Assembly (NCBI RefSeq): GCF_003339585.1
Contig: NZ_QPKF01000001.1
Coordinates: forward strand, 434,001 to 498,000
Length of the DNA stretch: 64,000 nt
Source: Exiguobacterium sp. RIT594
GTDB taxonomy: Bacteria > Bacillota > Bacilli > Exiguobacteriales > Exiguobacteriaceae
Direction of reading: 5' to 3'
Shown here: piece after piece, positions 54,036 to 62,541 of the stretch
Layout of the letters: each line of letters begins with the position of its first letter
Numbering within the stretch: the stretch's first letter is position 1
Notes under the pieces: generated by a model
Told to the model about the DNA's origin: nothing
Databases searched by the model: none
Seen by the model: only the letters and a program-made list of their open reading frames with translations
Position numbers and translations under genes: made by a program

Positions 54036-55286
54036 GTGAGAACACGAGAAGATGTACTCGAATGGTTATCGGCGTTACTGGCATTTGGCATCAAACCGGG
54101 GCTGAGCCGGATGGAGGCGGTACTGGCGGAACTTGCAATTGATCCGGATGCGATTCCGACGATTCATGTTGCGGGAACAAACGGCAAAGGATCAACGGTC
54201 GCTTTTTTGCGGGAGATGGGTGTAGCGGAAGGATTGCAAATCGGAACCTTTACATCACCGTATATCATTCAGTTCGAGGAACGAATCATGTTGAACGGTG
54301 TCCCAATCAGTGAAGCGGATCTGGTAGAAGCGGCTAATGTGGTTCAAGCTGCAATCCTGAAATTAGAACCGGTAATCGGGACAGTGACGGAATTTGAAGC
54401 CCTGACAGTACTCGCCTTTTATCATTTTCATCAGATTCGTCCTGATTTCGTCATTTATGAAGTCGGACTGGGCGGTCTGTATGATTCGACGAATGTCCTG
54501 AAACAACCGAAAGCCGCCATTATTACTTCGATCGGTCACGATCATCAGGCGATTCTCGGAGATACGCTCCAAGAAATCGCTTTGCAGAAATTCGGGATCA
54601 TCAAGCAGGGCACGAGGGTCATTGCCGGAAAACTGCAGGAAGAATTAACGGTTCCGTTGATGGCCTATTGTGGCGATCGGCAGGCGAGCCTGTCCTGGAG
54701 TCAGGAAGTCATCCGGCATTACCGGCTGAGTGAGACCGGCACATGGGCGACCTATGAAGGGATTCCCGAGACACGTCTCGGGCTGGAAGGGATTCATCAA
54801 ATCCACAATGCGGCGAACGCTGTCGTCTGCGCAAAACAACTCGGCTGGTCAAAACCGGCAATCCGACGCGGACTGCGGAATGCCACTCATCCGGGACGGT
54901 TTGAGATCATCTCCCGCAAGCCGCGGATTATTTTGGACGGTGCTCATAATCCGGAGGGCGTGACGGCACTTGTCGAACGTCTGAAGGAAGAGACAAAACA
55001 GGTCGTCGTCCTGTGTTCGATTTTACGGGACAAGGACCGCGAAGCGATGCTTGCGCAGTTAGAGGAAGTAACATCAGAGATTTATGAGACGACGTTTGAT
55101 TTTCCACGGGCGCGGTCGCTTGAAGAATTGAAGATGGACGGAGCGAATGCGATGGAACTCAACCGTTTTTTCAAGGAAGTGGATACGACGGAAAAGACGC
55201 TCATCGTCACGGGATCGCTCTATTTCATCAGCACGGTTCGCACATTACTAAAGGCGCAGTCTTTTACAAAAAAGGGGAAACGCTGA
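54036..55286 (+). CDS. folC: Folylpolyglutamate synthase/dihydrofolate synthase
   Basis: Adds glutamate to folates and, in many bacteria, to dihydropteroate. 416 residues. P-loop GTNGKGST at 47-54, TSPYIIQFEERIMLNG (folate-site loop), FEALTVLAFYHF, EVGLGGLYDSTNV, and C-terminal LDGAHNPEGV. In most homologues the second segment reads EVGLGGRLDATN; here RLDA is YDS with one residue fewer, a local variation. Start GTG at 54036 with AAAGGAG upstream. Last backbone gene before the lineage-specific surface block. Confidence 0.93.
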   Translation: MRTREDVLEWLSALLAFGIKPGLSRMEAVLAELAIDPDAIPTIHVAGTNGKGSTVAFLREMGVAEGLQIGTFTSPYIIQFEERIMLNGVPISEADLVEAANVVQAAILKLEPVIGTVTEFEALTVLAFYHFHQIRPDFVIYEVGLGGLYDSTNVLKQPKAAIITSIGHDHQAILGDTLQEIALQKFGIIKQGTRVIAGKLQEELTVPLMAYCGDRQASLSWSQEVIRHYRLSETGTWATYEGIPETRLGLEGIHQIHNAANAVVCAKQLGWSKPAIRRGLRNATHPGRFEIISRKPRIILDGAHNPEGVTALVERLKEETKQVVVLCSILRDKDREAMLAQLEEVTSEIYETTFDFPRARSLEELKMDGANAMELNRFFKEVDTTEKTLIVTGSLYFISTVRTLLKAQSFTKKGKR

Positions 55287-55292
55287 AAGTCC

Positions 55293-55320
55293 TTGTATAC
55301 TAATGGTGGGGTAATATAGT
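55293..55320 (+). promoter_or_regulatory. Promoter of the large exported protein gene
   Basis: TTGTAT at 55293-55298 and TATAGT at 55315-55320 with a 16-bp spacer, in the 72-bp gap after folC. Confidence 0.55.
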
Positions 55321-55358
55321 CCTAGATTGCATGATCTTAAGACGAGGAGACGATGGAG

Positions 55359-58300
55359 ATGAAACGTTGGGTACGTCTGTTTTTAGTCAGCTTATTGATA
55401 TTTACTAGTATTACGTATATACAACCACCATATACAAAGGCAGCAACCGGAGAAAAGTTCAAGATTTTAGAAATCCGGGATGCCTGGTCAGCAACAAACC
55501 GGATCAATCCGAATACCGGCATCACATCGATGTTGACGGGTTTGGATGCGACTAAATACGAGATTAAGATGATGACGGTCAAGGAACTCAACGCCTCGCG
55601 TTTTCAATTGAACGGAGCCTTTGACGCGATTGTCTTTGATTCGTCTGCATTTTCGGGTACAGATCGTTATTCGATGACCATTTCGGATACGAAAAAAAAT
55701 CATAATACCAATAAGATTGAAAATGATATTACGAAGTTAAAAGCAAATGAAATTAACAATGCCTATATTAAAAAAGGATTACCGGTCTTTTTGCATCAGG
55801 ATGTTTTCGCGCAAACCTCAAGTAATTTTAATTTAATTTTTAAGGATGTTCCTGCCTATACCGACATGGCGGCGGTAATTACAAAATTAAAAGCACAGAA
55901 AATTGTCCGACCACGCCTCGAAAGTGTATCTGTTCAACAAAATGGAGCGGCGCTGACTGGAGTCGATAAAGGACCGATTGCTGTTCCAAATGCACCCATT
56001 GATTTTTCATATACTACCAGTGTCGAAAATACGAATCAACTGGTGCAACTCTTCATTGACTTTGACAGTAACGATCAATTTGACGAATCTGAAAAAATAG
56101 ATGAGAAACCGGCCGGAAAGACCGGCACGTTAAGCTATAACTTTGATGCCCCGAGTTATACTGGGCCGCGAAACTGGATGATTCGTGTTTTGAGCAGCGA
56201 CGGCTTAACCGACTATAAGACCGGCAGCTTTTTGATGAAGGACCAAGTTGCAGAAGCAAAAATTCTTCAGGTCACAAGAGATGTAGGTAAAGGATCGTTA
56301 AATACCTATTTAAACGGTACTTATTTGGAGAAACCGGACTTTTATAAATTTAATATTGAAGTAACGGATTCTGCGAAATTTTCTTCGGATTACGCAAACG
56401 TTGATTTGAATTCCAAGTACGATTTGTTGATATTTGGATTCCAGGATTCTTACGGGGCAGCGGCTTTAAGTGAGGCGGCTTCGAATAAAATTCTAGGATT
56501 TACAAATACCGGACAAGGGCTCATGTTGTCCCATGATACGATTTTTAGACCAAGTCAATCGGGGAATTCAGAATTATTTTGGGAATCGAAGTTCGCCGGA
56601 CTCGCAGGACAACAAAATTTTACGAATATGGGATATGCGGCTCCTCGTAAATCAACTAAAGCAATCAAGCAAAATTTAGGGGTTATGACATCGTATCCCT
56701 TTAATCTTACAGATGAAATTGACATTGCTGAGACACACAATCAATACTTTGGACTGGATCTTGAACAACCGGACCTGATTCCGTGGTATAACATTCGGGA
56801 AAATAGCATTGATGCAGCAAGTCAGGATTCTGGACGGACGGTTGGTGACGCGCGAAATCATTACTATATGTACACTAAAGGAAATGTGACCTATTCTGGT
56901 GCGGGACATACCTCTAAATTTGATAAAGTTGGAGAAATGCAACTTTTTTCAAATACGATGTACCGGGCATTTATCGGTGCTAATCATAAGCCGTTGATTA
57001 AAAATATCCTGCCTGATTCTCAAGCCAGTTATTTAAGTAATGAGCCTTTAACAATTTCGTATAAAGTAAATGACTATGATTTACGGGACCGCCAATTAAA
57101 AACACGGATTTACATCGATAATGAAAAAGTATTTGAAAACGATAAATTAAAGAATAATTCTTTTGTCAGTCAGACGTTCAATGGTAAGCTGTCGGGTAAA
57201 ACGTCAGCCGTCATTCGGATTGAAGCGGAAGATCAACGTGGAGCGAAGACGATTGAGACACGGACGATTCAAATCGTTCAGCCGTCTGCTTCATCGCCGT
57301 TCATCTTATCACGGTCTATCGATCCGGCTACGATCCCGCAAGGTGAAACAGCTGATATCACCTACACTGTCAAAACAAGTCCGATGCTTCAAAAAGATGC
57401 AATTGGAAATAACGGATACATTATGAGTCAATTCTCAGTTACAATGCAAAATATTTTGTTTACTGAAAATTTCCCGGAAAATGTTGATGTCATTTCAGCG
57501 ACGGGACTTGGTAACACTAAAATTGTAGGGAAAACATTGACTGGAGATATGCCGGATATTGAATACGATGAAGCAATTGAAGGGGTCCATAAAGGACTAT
57601 GGATTGCGCAACCGTCTGAACTTACATTTACAGTAAAAGTGCGAGCAAAAGATAGTGCAGGAACTCATTTATTCGACAAAAAAGATAATACAGTTAGTTC
57701 AACCAAAACCATTTACCGAGATAAGAAAAATGGAAAAGATAAATCTACGTCTGTTGCTAATGACACGCAAGCTTTTCCGACACTAGGATATTCCTTATCA
57801 AAACCTTATGCAACAGAAGTGAAAATTCCGTCAGTCCGAATTGATCTCAATACACCTTCCTATAAAGTCTTGCCAGAAATCAATCCGACCGGCAGTCAGT
57901 ATGGGACGTTGAAATGGTCAATCGCAGACACAGACATTGCGGCTATCAATCAAGAGGGAATCATTGTTCCGAAAAAAATCGGAACAACAGATATTAAATT
58001 GATTGTCCCTGTTGCGAATGGCCGTGAACTTGTTGCGACATCCAAACTAACTATCAACGATGTATTTGGAGGATTAGTTGTCCGTGATGTTCCGAGTGTC
58101 TTGTATGTCGGCCAAACGAAGTCGATGACCGGAGATGCTATTATGTTATCCGGAACAGATGCTCCGATTAAATGGATCATAACGAACACTTCATTTGTAG
58201 AAGCAACAGGTAAGGAAACGGATATGCTGAAATTGACAGGGGTAAAACCTGGCACGATAACCGTACAAGCAGTCGTACCCGCGACAGCAGGAGCGACGAC

Positions 58301-58937
58301 TTATCTGGCGCAATCACAAGTTTACCCGATAGAAGTCAAATTACCGGAGCTCGTCGTCAGTCCAAGTAATTTGGAACTTTGGGCAGGAACGACTCAAAAC
58401 GTGACTGCTACATTCTCACCGGATATTCGTTTACCGTTTATTCTTTCAAAAATTAGTGACGCAATTGAGCTGACTGCGACTAATACCGGTTATGTCGTCA
58501 AAGGGTTAACCGGTACGCCGAACGGTCCGGTCGATGCTGTCTTACAATTACAAGATTTTCCGGATTCCCGTGCCATCACAAAAATTAAGGTCCGTGAAAA
58601 TCCCATCTCGTTGACAGCAAACGATTTGATGATGACCCTACAAGACGATCAAAAACGACCGATGCTGAACTGGTTACCTGTCACAGCAACTGAACGTTTT
58701 TACCGTTTAGAAGTTTTACAAGGAAAAGAATATGTCAAGACAGATACGACTGGTCAGACACTGAAGGCACTTCGACCAGGTGTCGCCAGGATTAAAGTGA
58801 CGGCCTTGAAAGAAAATAAAGAAATTTTTGAAGTGATGAACGAAGGAACAAACGAAAAGAAACCATTAACGACAACGTTTAAAGTTACGATTTCGTCCGA
58901 CGGATCATCAGGGGAAAGTGATACCGATGTATATTAA
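55359..58937 (+). CDS. Large exported surface protein (DUF5057-like; GEVED-like and Ig-like segments)
   Basis: 1192 residues. N-terminal signal peptide (KRWVRLFLVSLLIFTSITYI, with likely cleavage near TKAA). Residues 35-560 contain two alpha/beta units (FKILEIRDAWSATN; AKILQVTRDVGKGS with YDLLIFGFQDSYG) and a block ending YSGAGHTSKFDKVGEMQLFSNTMYRAF that resembles DUF5057, a tentative call. About 230-245 reads FIDFDSNDQFDESEKI, an acidic Ca-binding-type loop as in GEVED domains. Residues 820-1060 look like bacterial Ig (Big-2-like) repeats. No LPXTG, membrane anchor or surface-layer motif at the end. Start ATG at 55359, 9 nt after GAGGAG. Followed after 15 bp by an ankyrin gene. Confidence 0.7.
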   Translation: MKRWVRLFLVSLLIFTSITYIQPPYTKAATGEKFKILEIRDAWSATNRINPNTGITSMLTGLDATKYEIKMMTVKELNASRFQLNGAFDAIVFDSSAFSGTDRYSMTISDTKKNHNTNKIENDITKLKANEINNAYIKKGLPVFLHQDVFAQTSSNFNLIFKDVPAYTDMAAVITKLKAQKIVRPRLESVSVQQNGAALTGVDKGPIAVPNAPIDFSYTTSVENTNQLVQLFIDFDSNDQFDESEKIDEKPAGKTGTLSYNFDAPSYTGPRNWMIRVLSSDGLTDYKTGSFLMKDQVAEAKILQVTRDVGKGSLNTYLNGTYLEKPDFYKFNIEVTDSAKFSSDYANVDLNSKYDLLIFGFQDSYGAAALSEAASNKILGFTNTGQGLMLSHDTIFRPSQSGNSELFWESKFAGLAGQQNFTNMGYAAPRKSTKAIKQNLGVMTSYPFNLTDEIDIAETHNQYFGLDLEQPDLIPWYNIRENSIDAASQDSGRTVGDARNHYYMYTKGNVTYSGAGHTSKFDKVGEMQLFSNTMYRAFIGANHKPLIKNILPDSQASYLSNEPLTISYKVNDYDLRDRQLKTRIYIDNEKVFENDKLKNNSFVSQTFNGKLSGKTSAVIRIEAEDQRGAKTIETRTIQIVQPSASSPFILSRSIDPATIPQGETADITYTVKTSPMLQKDAIGNNGYIMSQFSVTMQNILFTENFPENVDVISATGLGNTKIVGKTLTGDMPDIEYDEAIEGVHKGLWIAQPSELTFTVKVRAKDSAGTHLFDKKDNTVSSTKTIYRDKKNGKDKSTSVANDTQAFPTLGYSLSKPYATEVKIPSVRIDLNTPSYKVLPEINPTGSQYGTLKWSIADTDIAAINQEGIIVPKKIGTTDIKLIVPVANGRELVATSKLTINDVFGGLVVRDVPSVLYVGQTKSMTGDAIMLSGTDAPIKWIITNTSFVEATGKETDMLKLTGVKPGTITVQAVVPATAGATTYLAQSQVYPIEVKLPELVVSPSNLELWAGTTQNVTATFSPDIRLPFILSKISDAIELTATNTGYVVKGLTGTPNGPVDAVLQLQDFPDSRAITKIKVRENPISLTANDLMMTLQDDQKRPMLNWLPVTATERFYRLEVLQGKEYVKTDTTGQTLKALRPGVARIKVTALKENKEIFEVMNEGTNEKKPLTTTFKVTISSDGSSGESDTDVY

Positions 58938-58952
58938 AAAGGAGCCAACGAC

Positions 58953-59642
58953 GTGACTCGCCAAAAAATCATCAGCATTGTCTTTCTGTTTCTGATTGGA
59001 ATCGGAGGAATAACGTATTTTCTAATCGAATACCGGGATCAACAAACCTTTGAAGAGAGCCTCAAAGCAAAAGATCCAACTAAGCTGAAACAAGCAGCTG
59101 AAACTGTTGATTTATCTACAAAAGAACGAAACCGGTATATTCGGAAGTTTCAAGAGTCATTGGAATATGATAAAGCACTTGTTTTACTTGATCGAACAAG
59201 TGCTGAAAATCAGGGAAATTGGTTTTATGTCGCACAGTTCGCACCGACCGATGTTGTCAAAAAATGGTTAGCGGCTGGAGCTTCAACGCAACAAATGAAT
59301 AAAAATAAACAGAATGTATTACATGTCGCAACCAGTCTCAATCGTTCTGCAGATGCCTATGCGTTACTCGTCAAACAAGTATCTAAAAGTCAGCTGAATC
59401 AACTTGATCGATTTGGTCATACACCGCTTTATTACGCGACAGTGGATCAAAATCAAGAAGCAATGGAGTTGCTTCTTGAAGCAGACGCTGAACCGGATAA
59501 AGGGAAAGATTCACCAATCTATGAGACCGTGAAACAAAATCGGATTGACTTATACGAATTGTTAGAAGCGAATGGGGCGTCAGCAACGGAAAAACAAGTA
59601 AAAAAAATAGCGGACAGCTATGGAGCGGAATCATTTAAGTAA
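58953..59642 (+). CDS. Membrane-anchored ankyrin-repeat protein
   Basis: 229 residues. One N-terminal hydrophobic span (about 5-24: IISIVFLFLIGIGGITYFLIE) and then a soluble part with ankyrin-like repeats, clearest at NKNKQNVLHVATSLNRSADAYALLVKQV and DRFGHTPLYYATVDQNQEAMELLLEADAEPDKGKDSPIYETVKQNRIDLYELLEANGA. Charge distribution favours an external soluble domain, but this is uncertain. Start GTG at 58953 with AAAAGGAG upstream, 15 bp after the large exported protein, so they are co-transcribed and likely act together. Confidence 0.78.
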   Translation: MTRQKIISIVFLFLIGIGGITYFLIEYRDQQTFEESLKAKDPTKLKQAAETVDLSTKERNRYIRKFQESLEYDKALVLLDRTSAENQGNWFYVAQFAPTDVVKKWLAAGASTQQMNKNKQNVLHVATSLNRSADAYALLVKQVSKSQLNQLDRFGHTPLYYATVDQNQEAMELLLEADAEPDKGKDSPIYETVKQNRIDLYELLEANGASATEKQVKKIADSYGAESFK

Positions 59643-59644
59643 CG

Positions 59645-59684
59645 AAAAACACGACATCCTCATGAGAAAGGATGTCGTGTTTTT
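59645..59684. terminator. Bidirectional terminator between ankyrin gene and prepilin operon
   Basis: A perfect 15-bp stem (59645-59659 with 59670-59684) with a 10-nt loop; A-run on the left arm and T-run on the right. It serves both converging transcripts. Confidence 0.92.
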
Positions 59685-59689
59685 ATGTA

Positions 59690-61258
59690 TCATGGAAGGC
59701 GCTTAGGTGTTTCGACGTATAATTGAACAGCTCGACTAAGCGGTAACATGGCAGTTGGATTTTGGAGAACGCTGGCATCGTAAGTCAGACGGAGCCGCGA
59801 TTTTTCAGCATCTGCCGATTGTTTTGCCGTCATCAACGTCTGAAGAGCAAGCACATCTTGCGGGAAACTGTTTTCTGGTAAATCCAGCGTTCCACGATAT
59901 GCATTGATTTCAAGACGGCCTTTCGTAAAAATCCCTCCATGGAGATTCATCGTAGAACCAACGGAATAAATTCGATTCGAAGCAGGGTCGTCACTGTATA
60001 AAAAAGCATTCATATCAGGCTGTGTTGTCTGTGGTGTTGAAAACTTGTTGACACGGTTAATCGTCAAACTTCCTTTGCTGAGAAGAATCAACGTATTTTG
60101 ACTTGATGAACTGGCGATTCCTTGGATATTTGCGTCATCCAATCGACTCGAACCCGTAGAAAACATCGTCGTCGCAAAACTGACATTCCCTCGAATCAAC
60201 AGGTTACCTAATACGATTATCGGACGTTTGATTTCAAGTGGTTGATTCACCGGATTTAGAGAGGAGATAGTTAAATTCCCGTCAATAATGAGCGGTTCTT
60301 TTGATTCCTTGACGATATCATCAGTAATTGTAACGGTGTTGTTTTCCATTGGTGCCGGTCGAATTAACTGTTTATCTGTACTGAGTTCGTTTAAAAAGGG
60401 ACCTGTTAAAATAGCTTGTTTAATGGGTTGTGCACGTAAATAGCCCGGCAATGCCGAAAGAGAAGTTGTACTCGGGATATTTAAAAAGTCATTTAAAGCA
60501 AAATCAAAATCGAACGGCACCAAAGCTTCCTTCGTTGCGACGAGATTTGTCTGGACGGTTGGATCAAATACACTCGTATCACAAGATAAGAAGTCACTAC
60601 AGCTTAATAAAGGTTGATCCTTTGGCTGAAAGACTTTGACCTGACCGTCAATATAAGAACGTGCAGTTTTATCTGTGTAAGAACCGGTTGCGCCATTGTA
60701 GATAAAATTCGGTGAAGCAGACACTTTTAACGGTTCCCGGGAAAAGATATTTCCCTGGATTCGCGGGGCACCGTTTAAAATAACCTGATTATCAGAGCCG
60801 AGGATGTAATATAAAAAGCTTGGAATCGCAGACAGATAAACGCGTTGAGAGTATGTTTTTCGGACGGTCGGCTGATCACCTTTCGTTTCTTCAACTTGTG
60901 CTGTCAAATCGAATGCCTTGACGCGAACATTCGAGGCAGCTTCGTTTAACGTCACTTTAACACCAGGTGTTGCAGTCGCAAGTTTTAAAATGATTTGATT
61001 GGTCGGATCATTAAATAACTCCTTCGAAGAACTGGTCGGACTGGTTCCTGCTGTCGTCGCGACGATTTGCTGTAAAGCAGCAATCGCTTGATTCAATTCA
61101 TTTTGGGTCGCTGACTCTACTTCGATGTTTGTTCCACGAATTTCTGTCAACCGTGTAGATTGGAGACTGATTCCGATCGTTGCGACAGCTAAAACGGATA
61201 GGACTGTCAGTGTTACCAATACAAATAATAACGTATAACCTTCTTCGGATTTTCGCAT
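59690..61258 (-). CDS. PilX-like type IV pilus-associated prepilin
   Basis: 522 residues. The N-terminus RKSEEGYTLLFVLVTLTVLSVLAVATIGIS has the prepilin layout: short positive leader, Gly before an aromatic residue (cleavage G-Y) and a hydrophobic helix. The usual Glu at +5 is missing, as in PilX-type minor pilins. The body has Asn/Ser-rich beta-like repeats (INGNLTISSLN, VLGNLLIRGNVSF, QGIASSS), so it may form a beta-helix-like head. Much longer than typical minor pilins (150-200). Two Cys (CSDFLSCD) could form a disulfide. Start ATG at 61258 with AAGGG upstream. Third gene of the operon. Confidence 0.7.
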   Translation of the reverse strand: MRKSEEGYTLLFVLVTLTVLSVLAVATIGISLQSTRLTEIRGTNIEVESATQNELNQAIAALQQIVATTAGTSPTSSSKELFNDPTNQIILKLATATPGVKVTLNEAASNVRVKAFDLTAQVEETKGDQPTVRKTYSQRVYLSAIPSFLYYILGSDNQVILNGAPRIQGNIFSREPLKVSASPNFIYNGATGSYTDKTARSYIDGQVKVFQPKDQPLLSCSDFLSCDTSVFDPTVQTNLVATKEALVPFDFDFALNDFLNIPSTTSLSALPGYLRAQPIKQAILTGPFLNELSTDKQLIRPAPMENNTVTITDDIVKESKEPLIIDGNLTISSLNPVNQPLEIKRPIIVLGNLLIRGNVSFATTMFSTGSSRLDDANIQGIASSSSQNTLILLSKGSLTINRVNKFSTPQTTQPDMNAFLYSDDPASNRIYSVGSTMNLHGGIFTKGRLEINAYRGTLDLPENSFPQDVLALQTLMTAKQSADAEKSRLRLTYDASVLQNPTAMLPLSRAVQLYVETPKRLP

Positions 61259-61275
61259 GAGTCATCCCTTCTGTC

Positions 61276-61881
61276 TTAAAAGCCGATCGTACTGGTCAGT
61301 GTTTGTGTTTCTTCTTGATCGACGGACTGAATTGTTAAGGTAATTGTCAAGATGCCGTGAATGACATAGATTCCAGGGAATTCACCGGTCTTAATTGTGA
61401 CCGTTTCTGGACTCGACAAGGTAAATGTTTTTTTGAGACTAGTCTGTTCATCAATGGTTTCAGATGCTCCTGAATAAATCATTGACGTTTCTTCCATTCG
61501 TTTTCCGACAAAAGAATAAGTGACGGGATGAATGACATCATTTTGGTTGGCGTTATAGGGGACAAAGCCGGCCGGCCGTTCTAGCAAGCCGGTTGTTTGA
61601 CTGATACTGGGCAATGTTTTTTTATAAAAAGATAATTCATTTGGTTGATCAATCCGAATAGCATCAAATCCGGTAATTTCATTTAAAATTAAACCAACTG
61701 AACTGTCTGCTTCGCTTCGTAATTCACTAATGATTCCGGTTGCTTGAAAGCTTTTTGTTCCCGAAATAAACACCGTTAAGATGACAGCACTAAAAATGGC
61801 GGCAATGACGATGGCCACAAGAAGTTCGACGAGCGAGAATCCATCATTTCGTTGAGGGAAAACTTTGATTAAGCGTCGCAT
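61276..61881 (-). CDS. Prepilin-like minor pilin (PilW/type II secretion J-like)
   Basis: 201 residues. N-terminal leader RRLIKVFPQRNDG followed by FSLVELLVAIVIAAIFSAVILTVFISG: canonical prepilin peptidase site (G-F) with Glu at +5 and the N-methylation phenylalanine. The rest is a small globular head ending in LTSTIGF. Its start overlaps the end of the upstream prepilin gene by 38 bp; AAAGGAT precedes it. Membrane-inserted before pilus assembly. Requires a prepilin peptidase that is not in this window. Confidence 0.83.
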   Translation of the reverse strand: MRRLIKVFPQRNDGFSLVELLVAIVIAAIFSAVILTVFISGTKSFQATGIISELRSEADSSVGLILNEITGFDAIRIDQPNELSFYKKTLPSISQTTGLLERPAGFVPYNANQNDVIHPVTYSFVGKRMEETSMIYSGASETIDEQTSLKKTFTLSSPETVTIKTGEFPGIYVIHGILTITLTIQSVDQEETQTLTSTIGF

Positions 61882-62368
61882 TGGTGATCGATCCTTTCAA
61901 AGACGTAATCGGCTCCGGTTGTCCATCCGGATAGACATAAATATAAAGATCGAGCAAATTCGGATCGTTAATCCCATTGATCTTATGGGGGGTAACACTG
62001 TACTTTACATCAAACGGTAAATTATTTATTTCCGCATCATTGAAGATTGAGTCACAAATAGCCGATACACCACATGACGGCGTGCTCGGCGTCGGTATTT
62101 TAAAGGATCCATTCAGATAAGTTGTTTGTTGGGCTGCTTCTTTCAAATCACTAAAAACAAATGGACCGTTTTCAGTCTCTAAGGCTTCCCGTTCGATATA
62201 GGAGGCGGCATTTTTCGCTAGGTAATTTGCAAATGTCAATTTCGTGCTATCTCTTGAAGCGGAAAGAGACTGTGAAAAAATGCTGATCAATGATACGGAT
62301 ATGATGGATAGTATTGTAATACTAACGAGCACTTCGATTAATGAAAAACCATCTTGTTTGTTTGACAT
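61844..62368 (-). CDS. Prepilin-like minor pilin (PilV/type II secretion I-like)
   Basis: 174 residues. Leader MSNKQDG followed by FSLIEVLVSITILSIISVSLISIF: clear class III/type IV prepilin signal with Glu at +5. The head contains CGVSAIC, two Cys seven apart, that could form a disulfide outside the cell. Start ATG at 62368 with GAGGTG upstream. First gene of the minus-strand prepilin operon and divergent from the VanW/G5-like gene. Confidence 0.83.
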   Translation of the reverse strand: MSNKQDGFSLIEVLVSITILSIISVSLISIFSQSLSASRDSTKLTFANYLAKNAASYIEREALETENGPFVFSDLKEAAQQTTYLNGSFKIPTPSTPSCGVSAICDSIFNDAEINNLPFDVKYSVTPHKINGINDPNLLDLYIYVYPDGQPEPITSLKGSITNATLNQSFPSTK

Positions 62369-62487
62369 GGACTCACCTCATGGTTAAATCAATATGATAT
62401 TTGGACCTGAAAATTAAAAAAAGATATGTATTCACATATAGAGAAAGTATTTGTCAGGTAGGACTTATGTTTCATCATAATATTCAT

Positions 62488-62493
62488 TATAAT
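62488..62493 (+). promoter_or_regulatory. -10 element upstream of the VanW/G5-like gene
   Basis: A consensus TATAAT 49 bp before the start codon. The matching -35 region (TTATGT, 17 bp upstream) is poor, so this is a tentative promoter. The divergent prepilin promoter must also lie in the 173-bp gap but was not resolved. Confidence 0.4.
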
Positions 62494-62541
62494 GGAAATA
62501 CTAGACACCTGATATGGTTATTTCATACGGAAAGGAAACAG

